From: Anisodus tanguticus
Lineage: Eukaryota; Streptophyta; Magnoliopsida; Solanales; Solanaceae
DNA length: 64,000 nt
Assembly: GCA_034509755.1 (NCBI GenBank)
Contig: CM067557.1
Location: forward strand, 41,474,001 to 41,538,000
Direction of reading: 5' to 3'
Below are positions 35,601 through 47,831 of the stretch, one piece after another. A program made the translations under genes and the position numbers. The notes under the pieces are model-generated. The model did not search any database, was not told where the DNA came from, and was given only the letters and a program-made list of their open reading frames with translations. Within the stretch, counting starts at the first letter, position 1. Every line of letters starts with the position of its first letter.

Positions 35601-35955
35601 GAAAAAAAGATACAATAGTGGTAGATCTATCATATAGAAAATTAATTAAAGTATATTTACAGCGTAAAAAGCTTATCTGTTTGGATGTTTGTTACCTATT
35701 GTATTATGTTATTATTATTTTAAACACATTATTTGTTTTTATTGTTATTTATAATTATTATATCATACCATTAAATTAGTGTTTTTTAACACGAAGAGTC
35801 TTTAACTATTCAAATGTCATTACTTTTTTTACCCACTTCTTTTGTAGGTTCGTTTACTAATGTATTGCATTATGTAATGACCCGAAGGATACAACATTTT
35901 CCTTCAATTTACTAATATGTGTTATTACGTAATGACGTGAGACGATACAACATAT

Positions 35956-36140
35956 AAAAGGACAGCTCGATGCACAAAAGTATTGGATATTAACAGAATT
36001 TGGGGAAGGGTCGCACTGCAAGGAGTGTGATGTAGAAAACCTAATCTAATGCAAAGATTAGTGATTGCTTTCACGATTTGAACCTTTGACTTATATAGAT
36101 CAAACGAAGATAACTTTATTGTTGTTCCAAGGTTCCTCTT
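35956..36140 (-). mobile_element. Au-type SINE, diverged
   Basis: On the minus strand it starts near GAGGAACCTTGGAACAAC (A-box side), has AAAGGTTCAAATCGTGAAAG in the position of the polymerase III B box, and ends TGCATCGAGCTGTCCTTTT. The order and spacing match the widespread plant Au SINE as I remember it. Target duplication not found. Confidence 0.6.
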
Positions 36141-38270
36141 TAAAGACGATGAAGCTATCCAAATATTATTAAATTCATCAAAATAATATAGTATAATACA
36201 ATATGAAATATATAACAACCATCCAAACGAGGTTACTCACTAGCTATATTTATCATATTAATTATTATGATTAGATAATAAATCAAGATGATATTATTAG
36301 AGGTGGATTTAAAATTTAATGTTTATTATTTTCTTTCCAAGTAAAAATATTATTAATAATTGTATTTACAATCAAATATTTATAAATAATTAGTAATTCT
36401 AATACATATACCGGATCTGAATAAAAGATATTAGATTCACGGGGGAGTCAGTGAACCCGTAAACAAAACGTCCATATACTATATAAGGGAATATACATAT
36501 TATATCAGTATATGTTTTTGCAATAAACAGTCAGTTGTGCAATGAATATAGTTTATTCTGTAATAGATCACTTACCATATTGTGCAGCGACCACTTCATT
36601 TCTTATGTAAAACGTTGCTTTGATTGAACCGAGCATATAAAAGTATATTACTACTTTATTTATGAAAAAATAAAATCAGAAATTTAAGGGGGAAAAAGAG
36701 TTTAATTTTTCTATACAATGATATTATTTACTCCATGACATTATTTAGAAAATAATTACAGATCACTTGTTAATTTAGTAAGTGCAAATTCAAAATCTAA
36801 AATATCAAATCATTTACCCATTATAACAAAATTATGCAAAAAATTAATCTAATTATGAAAATGGATCGCAAAAACTAAATTGAACATAAGTAGAATTATC
36901 AGGGTTTTAACCCAAACAAGAAAAAGAACTATCATAGTAAAAAAAAAAAAAAAAGATATATACTCCCAAGACGTTGTAGGTTAATGTCCGTTAAGAATTA
37001 GATAGACTAGTATAACATATTTTTAAAAAAAAGTTATATAAGGAGTAGGGAAAGGAAAACAAAGAAGGGAATTACAACATGAGATTCAATTCCTCATCAA
37101 TAAGGTAAACGTTCAAATAGTCAATCAACTAAGCTACTAAATCACTACTAATAGTATAACATATGAACTAAGCTACTAAATCACTACTAATAGTATAACA
37201 TATGAACTTCATGTGTCATGTTAGATTTAGAATGAGGCTGCTCACTGCGGCGCGGCCCCGATGGACTATATCGGCTTGCTTATCTCAGCGCTACAGATAT
37301 CGAAGCAAGGTGGCCTAGACGTTGGACTCTATGAATTTTTTTTATCATTTTTCCTTCAGCTTTTGTTTCTTTTACACATATTTTCTACGTTCCACTTTCA
37401 ATTGGTTCCTACACAGATATAAACATAATTTATCTAAAAAATTGTAGTAATATATATTGTGATAAAGTAGCAAATGTGAAGCAATTATCATACATTAAAT
37501 TTTTTACCAAATACCATTAACTGCTCAAGGTTAATGTCCATTAAATCTTAGAAGGCTAGTTTAACGCATAATTTCATGAGTTATGTTATTCTTATCTGCG
37601 CAATACATTAAAGATGAGGTTGCTCATATATCATAAACATAAAAGAGTCATGACCAACATGTGTAGCAATTTAAACAACACAATAACACCAAAATATACT
37701 GCACAGACAAGTACAAAATAACTCATGAAATTTTGATTAAAAAAAACTCATGAAATTCATGTATTAAAATAGTTTGTCTTGGGTCTAAGTGAATATTAAT
37801 GACTACATCTCATTGCAATAATTCTGCTTATGTTCAGTTTAATTTGTATAACTCATTTTCGTAATTAAATTATTTATTGCATCATTTTAATTCCACATTA
37901 TTTTAAAAGCTAATGCTATTTTCTGACTGTGATTTGGGAAAGTGGGGAGTGGTGACTAATACCAACCCCAGGAGTTGTTGAAAATGAGGTGGATGTCCCT
38001 GATTTGATATTTTTTAATGCTTTATTTTTCTTGTATTGACTATTTTGGCATTGGGCTGTCAAGTGGGGTTACATTTTATAAAGGATAATTGTTGTAGTGG
38101 TTATTTATTTAAGATTTTTCATTGGGGGTTCTTTTTAAGGTATGATATTTAATTTTTATTTTCGTTAAGAAAGATTATGCAAAAATCTCGGCGTTATATA
38201 TACGTCAGAACTCCTCGTCCTTGTTCTTCTCAATCTTAAGCAAGTTGGAATTGAAATCCAACGACAATCA
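36141..38270. other. AT-rich intergenic region
   Basis: No gene seen. A perfect two-copy tandem repeat lies at 37128-37205 and a short GC-rich island at about 37225-37320. Just before the copia LTR, 38190-38270 has TATATATACG and a C/T-rich leader-like stretch that could be an old promoter, but no coding sequence follows. Confidence 0.4.
37128..37205. repeat. Perfect 39-base tandem duplication
   Basis: Two identical 39-base units (37128-37166 and 37167-37205) starting ACTAAGCTACTAAATCACTA. The lack of differences suggests a recent event. Confidence 0.9.
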
Positions 38271-41072
38271 TGATGGACATATCACTTAGTCATTTATGTA
38301 TATTTTGTATAATTGGTTTTAGTGTGTGTAGTATGCAAATGTAATGTTTAGTTTTGGGCCAATTTGTATAGAATGGGCCCAATTATAATTAGTGGTGACC
38401 CGGTCCATTAGCTCTTGTTTAAATATCATAGTATACAGTATATTTATGATTTTTGTCTCATTTTATAACAAATACGATTTCCCTCTTTTACTCTCTCTCA
38501 ATTTAGAATTTCGGCCCCAACATTTTTCTCTGATTCGATTGATTCATCCAGGGCATTATTTTTTCAGTCCAAACTTCTTTTGAAATATTGGGGTGGGTGT
38601 GTCTTAACTCTTAACAGCCACATATATCATCAATAGAATGCCTTCTTCAGTTTTACAAAACATTTCCCCTTTTGAGAAACTATATGGATCATCTCCGCAG
38701 TATACTCATTTTAAAACTTTTGGTTGTTTATGTCATGCCACAACTCTAAAAGTTGGTAGGGACAAGTTTCAATCCAGGACAATTTCTTGTGTTTTCTTGG
38801 GATATCCGTCTGAAAAAAAAAGGATACAAACTCCTTAATTTGAACACACACTCCATATTCTATTCTAGAGATGTTGTGTTTCAAGAACATATCTTCCTTA
38901 TTGCTCTTCTTCCACTTCTATTTTCCCTCCTCCATATGCATGTCATGAAGACATTACTCCTTCTTCTGCTCTTGTTCCAAACAATACAGATCTTTCTCAG
39001 TCATTTTCTAATACTTCTCCTCCATTTCAATCTCCTCAGTCTTCTTTACCACCTACTTCTACCTTATCTTCTCCTTCACACCACCTCCTACCATCATTTC
39101 TCCTTCTCCTCCTACTGTGCCTGTTAGACAGTCCACTATGAATCTCACCAGACCATCATATCTTTCTGATTGTATATGTTCTGTTGTCTTACCCTCCATT
39201 CCTTCTAATTCCAAGATTTCCACTAATGAAATTAATATGCATGAACCTCAGTCCTATCAATAAGTTGCATCTCTTCCCGTTTGGCAAGAGGCTATGCTTT
39301 AGGAATTCCATGCCCCGAAGGCTAATGAAACATGGGATCTGGTTCCACTTCCTCCAACTAAAAAGCCAATTTCTTGCAAATGAGTATATAAAATCAAACA
39401 GAAATCTGATGGGTCTATGGAAATGTATAAAGCAAGATTGGTAACCAGGAGTGATACCCAAAAGGAAGGTATAGATTACACAGAGATAATTTCCTTGTTG
39501 TGAAGTTTACAGCCATTAAATATTTCCTATCACTGGCTGCTAAAAGGCATTGGACAGTCTATCAACTAGATGTCAATAATACCTTTCTTTATGGGAATCT
39601 CCATGAGAAGGTTTACATGAATATTCCTTATGGAATGGAAGCACAATCTTCATCCCGCTCTTCTGTTCCTTTAGTCTGCAAACTCAATAAGTCCTTATAT
39701 GAACTCAATCAGGCTTTAAGATAGTGGTTTTCAAAACTGTATGAAGCCCTTTCTTCCAAAGGGTATGTTTCCAGTATGAATGACTATTCTTTATTTATAA
39801 AGTCATCTTCTGGATCTTTATCAGTCATTGCAGTATATGTGAATGACATTTTACTGCCAGGAGATGATGTTTCAGAATTGAATTCCCTGACTTAGATGCT
39901 TAATTCAAAATCAAGGATCTTGGTTCAGTTCACTATTTTTTGGGGATTGGAAGTCACTTCTCACTCCCAGGGTTATCTGGTGTCTCAACACAAATTCACA
40001 AGTGATTTATTGGCAGAGTTTCATTGTGATAATTTCAACCCTGTTACTGCCCCCCCTTGACCCATCAATCAAGATAGTTCCTGATATGGGAGGCACACCT
40101 AACATATCCTACTTCTTTTAGGAGATTAGTTGGCAAACTCAACTTTCTTTAACATACTAGACTTGATATCTCTTTTTTTGTATAACATCTTAGTCAATTT
40201 CTGCAAGCTCCTCAAGTGCCTCACATGTTAGTTGGGCTTCATGTATTGAGATACTTGATGAATGCTCCAGATATGAGCATTCTCTTGTCTAACTCAGATG
40301 ATTTTTCTCTTCAGGCCTTCTCAGACTTAGATTGGGCTGTATGTGCATTATCTAGGAGATCTGTTTATGGGTTTGTTGTATTATTAGGTGGTTCTCCTAT
40401 TTCATGGAAGAGTAAGAAGCAACCTATAATTTCTTTTTCCTCTGCCGAGGCAGAATACAAGGCCCTCAGAAAGGTTGCAGCTGAGATAACTTGGTTGGTT
40501 AGAATGCTTGGGGACTTTGGTCTTTTTATTTCTCAACATGTTCTAGTGTATTGTGACAGCCAAGCCGCACTATGTATTGCTCGAAATCTAGTTTTTTTTA
40601 GCGTACCAAGCACATAGATATTGACTGTAACTATGTTCTAGAGTGCTTATTATCTAGTCTTCTTACATTGCATTTTGTACCTTCTGCTGATCAGTTGGCT
40701 GATATTCTCACCAAGTCTCTTTCAGGCACCATTCATCATCCTCTGCTTGTCAAGCTAGGATTGGTCTCCCCCTCCATCTTGAGGGGGGGGGGGGTGTTGG
40801 ACATATCCCTTAGTCATTTCTGTAAATTTTGTATAATTGGTTTTAGTTGTGTAGTATGCAGATGTAATGTTTAGTTTTGGGCCAACTTGTATAGAATGGA
40901 CCAATTGTAATTAGTGGTGATCCGATCCATTGGCTCTTGTATAATTATCCTAGGTTACAGTACATTTATGACTTTTATCTTATTTTATAATAAATACGAT
41001 TTCCCTCTTTTACTCTCTCTCTCTCAATTTAGGGTTTCAGCCCCTACATTTTTCTCCGATTCGATCGATTCA
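38271..41072 (+). mobile_element. Ty1-copia retrotransposon lacking gag and protease
   Basis: Left LTR about 38271-38546, right LTR about 40795-41072. They share GGACATATC, TTGTATAATTGGTTTTAGT, TGTAATGTTTAGTTTTGGGC and AATACGATTTCCCTCTTTTA. Inside, only the integrase tail (PFEKLYGSSP, FGCLCHATTL, from 38638), a broken reverse transcriptase (VYQLDVNNTFLYGNLHEKVYM near 39560; AVYVNDILLPGDD near 39830, with YVDD changed to YVND) and RNase H (SFSSAEAEYKALRKVAAE near 40430; VYCDSQAALCIA) remain. Several stops and frameshifts. The purine tract before the right LTR has become a 12-base G run (40783-40794). Gag and protease are missing right after the left LTR. It is a different lineage from the other copia copies here. 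Confidence 0.85.
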
Positions 41073-41124
41073 TGAACTCAACAAATCAAAAGTAGATTTA
41101 CCTGGAAAAAAGAGGAACAAGCTT

Positions 41125-41340
41125 CCAAGTACCACTTGTATGTAAAACAAATATCTCTTTCAATATTTTCATATTAAAGACCTCGACAGACTGAAGTATT
41201 TTCTAGGTATTGAGGTTGCTAAATCTATATCAAGTATTGTTATTTTGCAACGCAAGTATGCATTAGATATTTTTTAGGAGACATGAATGAGATATAGACT
41301 CATTGACATTCCTATGGATCCGAATGATATATAAATTATC
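41125..41340 (+). pseudogene. Copia reverse transcriptase fragment
   Basis: Broken reading KDLDRLKYFLGIEVAKS followed by ILQRKYALDIF, then a stop and PMDPND. This is the part of copia reverse transcriptase after YVDD. No LTRs around it; a scrap of another element, 50 bases beyond the right LTR of the preceding one. Confidence 0.7.
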
Positions 41341-42884
41341 ATTATTCGTATAGCTTCATATAAACTCATTTTGATCCAATACTATATGAAATTAATTTAT
41401 CTAACACTAAAATTACTGATACTTTTCCACCTACATGTAAGTCTATCTTAATTCAGCTAAAAAGTAGTCAAATAATAAAAGTGTTGATTACTTCTCTTTA
41501 CGCATGTTATAAGGAGAAAAAAGAAAAAGAGCGTGCACTAAGTTGGCAAATGTAGATTAATTAGTACTATTTAATAAGTAGTACCTAATATCCAAGAGCA
41601 TCGGCAGGTACAACATATAGAGTGGTATTGAGTTTATATGAATTCAATATTTTCGATACGAAACATAAATTTATGTGTAAGAATTTATTAAAATTATAAT
41701 AAATACATAGCAGATATGAACTCATATCTGTAAATTTCAACGAGTTATTACTAAAATCTTAAAAATTGAAACTATAAAATTTAATTTGGATTTGCTTCTA
41801 TTCAAGAGAGGGCAAATAGAAATGATTTGTGGAGGGGCAAAGACCGAAACTAAATCTACATATTCATCTATGTCTGTCGATGTGTCTTACGTTAATTAGA
41901 CAGTTAATGATGTATTGTTTCCAACATCTGAGTAAAACAAAATCATTACTAGTAGTACTATATATCTTGGCTTATAGTCTAAGGAATTCATATTACTACA
42001 AGACATGAGATCTCACTCGATGCCACCATTCAAGCAAATTTACCATGATTCTTTTAACCCGTTGATCAAGGGTGCTTCAATGTTACGATCCAAAACCATG
42101 ATGAATATTATTGGTTTTGGATCTAAGTCTGTACAAATTTGTCTTTTGGACTATACTATATCGAGTTCTAAAAGCATGTGTATATGTGAAATTGAGTTAT
42201 ATGTATCATATAAAGCTATTCACTTTCCTTTAATTTTGTTGTGGAATTTGTCTAAATTATCATATACATCGTATATTTAAAAGCTTGCCAACTTAAAAAA
42301 CATATAACTTAGACAAAAACATACGTATACAAAATAAAAGGAAATACAATTTCGAACGTATTTAACACCGAATAAATAAAAGAAAATAAGATCCCAAACG
42401 TCTTAACAATATTGCAATTATAATTGTTCCGATTCTAAAAGGGAAAAAGTTGGTGGTACTCAACAAGAGCCATTTTTGATTGGTACCTTGTTATGATATT
42501 AAAAGCCAAATTAAGTAGCCATTTTCTATGTCAACATTTTGCAGCAGCCGAAAGAAAATTCATATGATAGTTTGTTAGGTGAGTTTAGTGGCGTGCATAC
42601 TTGATCAATACTGAATTACTATACCAAAATTGAAATTTTTATTTATAGCTGAAACAGATGCATTTAATTGTATTCCGAGAATTAAAAGTTATTACAAGTA
42701 TCATATCAAAATATTTAATTATACATACATTATTATATCTTATATTATTATATAAATAATAATTTTATTATATATTATATTATTATATAAATAATAATTT
42801 AATTAATTTAAATATAAATTAATAAAAGACCATAAATCCTAAAATCTTTCGGACTAAAAATCTTCTTACATTTACCATTAAATA
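41341..42884. other. AT-rich intergenic region, no gene recognised
   Basis: Nothing coding supported. 42735-42810 contains two copies of a TATATTATTATATAAATAAT-type stretch. The 91-codon frame at 42005-42280 has no recognisable motif. Confidence 0.35.
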
Positions 42885-45800
42885 TTAATAGAATATTTTT
42901 CAATATTCTTTCATTAATTGTATATCTCCTATTTTAGGTAGAATTATAATCCTTTTGTAATTAGGTTAATTAGTTACCAAGTTTGTATCAAAGTAAATAT
43001 TCTTGTAACCTTATATATATCGTAAATCATTCATCAATAAAATCAAGGAACATATTCCTTTATGATATCATTAGCCTAAAACTACAAACCCTACCCTAGC
43101 CACCAATACATCTTCTCAGCCGCTACCTTTTTTCCACGTCGGAACCCTAGCCGCCGACCTCTATCGACCGTCCCCTCTTTTCCCCATGATGTAACCCTAG
43201 TTTTTCCGGCCATTCTCCCTTCATCTTCCTCCTAAATTTCCTCTTCCATGGCTAACAAAATCAAATTCCATCCGGCACTTGTCGTAAACAACATTAAAAA
43301 CTTTATCCCTATGACTCTAGAGATAGAAAATGGTCAATACTCCTCGTGGGTGGAGCTTTTTAAGATCCATTGTCGTGTTTACGAAGTTATCGACAAGATC
43401 ATCCCTCCCACACCGAAGTCCACAGACGTACCATCGACTTCGACTTCTGATGATGCATTCTGGTCTCGTTTGGACACAACTGTCCTCCAGTGGATATATG
43501 ACACGGTATCTAATGATCTGTTGCACACCATCATTGAGACCGATGTCAGTATTTTCCACGACAACAAAACTCAATTAGCGTTATACCTTGAAAATCAGTT
43601 CAAGGACGTTCATCGGGACGATTTCACAAACGTGTCTGTCTATTGCCAAGAACTCAATATGATTGTCGACCAACTCTCCAACGTCGGCTCACCAGTTACT
43701 AATCAGTGATTGGTCATGCAACTTATTGCAGGTTTGAACGAATCCTATGATGACGTTTCTACCATCCTTCAGCAATGCACGTCGTTACCTCCGTTTTATG
43801 TGGCCCGTTCGAAGCTCATCCCTTAGAAAACCCAGAAAATCAAGCGTAGCACCACTCATGCCAGCATTACCGACACTGCCCTCACCACCATTGTCGGGCC
43901 CTCTGCCGACGGCAGGGCCTCCCAGACCGGCAACTAGAACCTTCATCCAGAGGACCCATAATAGTCCACTTCCTCCCGTAACAACCGTCGGAGTAGGCAG
44001 TCCGGCAAGGGCCGCGGCAAAAAAAATTCTGGTAACAACAACGGCGTGAAGGGGAAGTCCCCGCCGACCAAAAACAGCTAGCAGCGACCGTGGCAGTGGC
44101 AACAACCTCTGTTGTGGGCTGCCTCCTCGCCGTGGGCTGTGTGGGCCCTACCATTATGGGCCTCCCCTCATTGCCCGTATACCACATCCTTATGGACTCC
44201 ACCTCAGAACCGACAAGCCCAACTTGTCATACTTAGCCCACGTCCACAACAGGCCTACACAACACATGCCCCTCACCATCGACTTATGCACCGACTAACA
44301 TTGAGGTAGCTATGAGCACAATGTCACTCAACACTCTATATGAAAATTGGTATATAGACACATGCGCCACATCTCATATGACGGCATCATAAGGTACTCT
44401 TTCGTCTTATTCTAATTTGAGTAATTTAAATTGAAATATTATTATTGATAGTGGACAAGGCATTCCCATCCGTGGTTATGATCATTCCTTTCTATCCCCC
44501 ACCACATCCACAACAAATCTTAAAAAATGTCCTTCATGCCCCTAAACTCATTAAGAATCTAATCTCCGTGCGACGTTTCACAACTGACAATTGGGTTTCT
44601 CTTGACTTTAATCCTTTTAGTTTTACTGTAAAGGATTTTATGATAGGGAGACGAATAATGAGACGTGACAGCACCAGAGATATCTACCCTAATTCAAATG
44701 CCGTCAATAATCCAGCCTCAGTTCCTCAACCTTTGCTGCTCTTTCGTCTTCCTTATGGCATTCTAGATTAGGACATCCGGGAGACATTGTTTTACGCTCT
44801 CTTAGGAAAAATAATTTTATTAATTGTAACTGTATTTCTAGGAATCCTATATGTGAATCTTGCATTTTTTGGAAATATGTCAAATTATCATTTTCTGCAT
44901 CCACAAATTGCACTTTAATGCCTTTCAATATCATACATAGTGATTTGTGGACATCCCCTATTTTTATTATGGCTGACCATCGATATTATGTGTTGTTTTG
45001 GATGATTCTTCCAACTTTCTATGGACTTTTTCAATTGGAATAAATCATAGGTCTACCCCGTTTTTTCTTCATTTAGTGCTTTCGTAAAAACACAATTTGA
45101 AAAAAGCATTAAATGTTTTCAATGTGACAATGACAGGGATTCAATAATAACCAATTCAAACAGTTTTGCTCTAAAAACAGTCTTACCTTTCGTTTTTCCT
45201 GCCCTCACATATCCTCCAAAAATGGTAAAGTCGAACGGAAAATCCGAACCATAAACAACCTCATTCGTGCCCTACTTGATCACGCCTCTATTCCCCCTTA
45301 ATTCTGGAATTACGCACTCTCCATGGCCACCTATCTCCTATACATAATCTCAAACAAGTCTCTAGATCAACGGTAGCCCACCCAAGTTATGTTTCTTAGG
45401 AACCCCTCCTACCAACACTTGCGTATTTTTGGATGTCTTTGTTACCCTCTCTATCCGACGACTCACAAACTCCAACCTGGTCTTCCCCGTGTGTGTTTCT
45501 AGGTTACCCTGCCAATAATCGTGGTTACTAGTGCTATGACTTGTCGAGCCATAAAATTATTATTTCACGTCATGTCCTATTTGATGAGTCTCAATTCCCC
45601 TTTGCCTCTCTACACTCGCCACCTCGACATTCATATGACTTCCTAGATGATGGCCTAAACCCTCTTCTAATTCACCATTTACATAGTCCGTCATCCCAGA
45701 CCCCGCTATCCGCCGCCACCTCGGCCAGTCCGGTACTAGCTGTCCACTCGGTTCTACCGACGGTAGATCGGAACAGCCATTCTTAGGGTGATTCTGCAGC

Positions 45801-47723
45801 TACCTCTGGCAAACCGAGGTTCAGCCAGCCAGTACTGTCGCCCCTATCCTTTCTCCTCTTCTTGGCAGTCCCGCGACAAACCCCCATCCAGTCCCGCATC
45901 CCGAGACACACTCTTAGACCATGGAAATTCATGTCATGCACGGAATTCATAAACCTAAACAGTTGTTTAACCTTTCCGTTTCAGTTGTCCTTTCCCATGT
46001 CCCTCGTAACCCGAATGATATCTTGTCCGACCCTAATTGGAAAGTTGTAATGATTAACGAATATAATGCTCTTATTAATAATAAGACATGGGACCTAGTA
46101 CCTCGTCCACCTGATACTAACATCATTCGTTCTATGTGGATTATTAGACATAAAAAGAAATCTAATGGTTCTTTTGAGAGGTACAAGGTTCGCCTTGGAG
46201 GTGATGACAGGTCTCAACAGGTGAGAGTGGACTGTGATGAAACGTTCAGCCTGGTCGTAAAGCCCGCAACCATCCGGACTGTCCTCAGCATTATCATATC
46301 CAAGTCTTGGCCCATTCATCAGCTTGATGTCAAGAATGCCTTCTTACATGAGGATCTTCATGAAACAATATATATGTACCAGTCTATGGGTTTTAGGGAT
46401 CTTATTCATCCGGATTATGTGTGTCTGTTGCGGAAATTGCTCTATGGACTGAAATAGGTTCCTCGAGCATGGTACCAGTGGTTCACCGATTATGTTTTCT
46501 CTATCGATTTTTCACACAACAGATCCGATCATTTCATGTTCATCTACAATAAGGGTACATACATGGCTTACCTATTATTATATGTTGATGACATCATCCT
46601 CATCACACCATCTGATGCTCTCCGCTGGTCCATTATGTCTTTCATTTCCTCTGAGTTTGCTATGAAAGATCTGGGGGCCCTAAGTTATTTCTTGGGCATC
46701 TATGTCACTCGACATTCTTGCGGTCTATTTCTCTGTTAGTACGTCGAAGAGATGATTGACCGTGCAGGCATGACATCTTGCAAACCATCCCACACGCCTA
46801 TAGACACAAATTCCAAGCTCAGCACTGATTCCGACCCTTCATAATCAGACCCGACTCACTATCGTAGCCCGACCGGGGCCCTGCAGTACCTTACATTCAC
46901 TAAACCAGACATATCCTATGCCGTGCAACAAATCTGCTTGCACATGCACAGTCCAACGGAAGCACACATTCATGCCCTCAAACGTATTTTACGATACGCT
47001 CAATGTACACTTCACTTCGGATTACATCTATATAGGTCTTCGATCACTGGTCTCACTGTCTATTATGATGCTGACTGAGGTGGATGTTCTGACACCCGAC
47101 GCTCCACGTCTGGTTATTGCATTTTTCTCAGAGATAACCTATTATCTTGGTCTTCCAAAAGGTAACCTACACTATCCCGATCCAGTGCAGAAGCAGAGTA
47201 CAGAGGTGTTGCCAACGTCATCTCTGAGTCTTATTGGATCTGTAACCTTCTACTTGAGCTTCGTTGTCCGATTCAAAAGGCAACACTGGTCTACTGCGAT
47301 AATATTAGTGAAATATATATTTCCGGTAATCCCGTCCAACATCAACACACTAAACACATTGAGATGGACATTCATTTCGTTCGCGAAAAATTGGCTCGTG
47401 GTCAAGTTCGTGTCCTTCATGTTCCTTCCAGATATCAAATTGCCGACATTTTCACCAAAGAACTTCCACGCATACTATTTGATGATTTTCGAGCCAGTCT
47501 CAGTGTTCGAGAACCTCCCTCTTCGACTGCGGGGGTGTAATAGAATATTTCTCAATATTCTTTCATTAATTGTATTAATTATATATCTCATATTTTAAGT
47601 AGAATTATAATTCTTTTGTAATTAGGTTAATTAGTTACCTAGTTTGTATCAAAGTAAATATTCATGTAATATTTTATATATTATAAATCATTCATCAATA
47701 AAATTAAATAACATATTCTTTTA
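42885..47723 (+). mobile_element. Ty1-copia retrotransposon, nearly full length but decayed
   Basis: Left LTR about 42885-43060, right LTR 47536-47723. They share AATAGAATATTT, TAATTAGGTTAATTAGTTAC, GTTTGTATCAAAGTAAATAT and AATCATTCATCAATAAAAT. A degraded primer-binding site (TGATATCATTAGCC) follows the left LTR. Gag starts MANKIKFHPALVVNN at 43248; a TGA at 43707-43709 replaces the Arg before LVMQLIAGL. Then the protease region (WYIDTCATSHMT, about 44350), gag-pre-integrase (RLGHPGDIVLRSL), integrase (HSDLWTSP about 44940; NGKVERKIRTI about 45220), reverse transcriptase (LDVKNAFLHEDL, YLLLYVDDIIL at 46560-46610) and RNase H (about 46900-47480). Many stops; no product possible. Related to the elements at 25141 and 50310. 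Confidence 0.88.
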
Positions 47724-47745
47724 AATATAAACTATACATATAGTC

Positions 47746-47748
<3 letters not shown>

Positions 47749-47830
<82 letters not shown>
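47749..47830. repeat. TAA trinucleotide microsatellite
   Basis: About 27 uninterrupted TAA units directly after the right LTR of the preceding copia element. Long and pure, so likely length-variable between plants. Confidence 0.95.

Positions 47831-47831
<1 letters not shown>

Noticed and set aside
43747..44309. Several overlapping frames rich in Pro, Ala and Ser within the copia element
   Set aside because: They are out-of-frame readings of the decayed gag C-terminal region.
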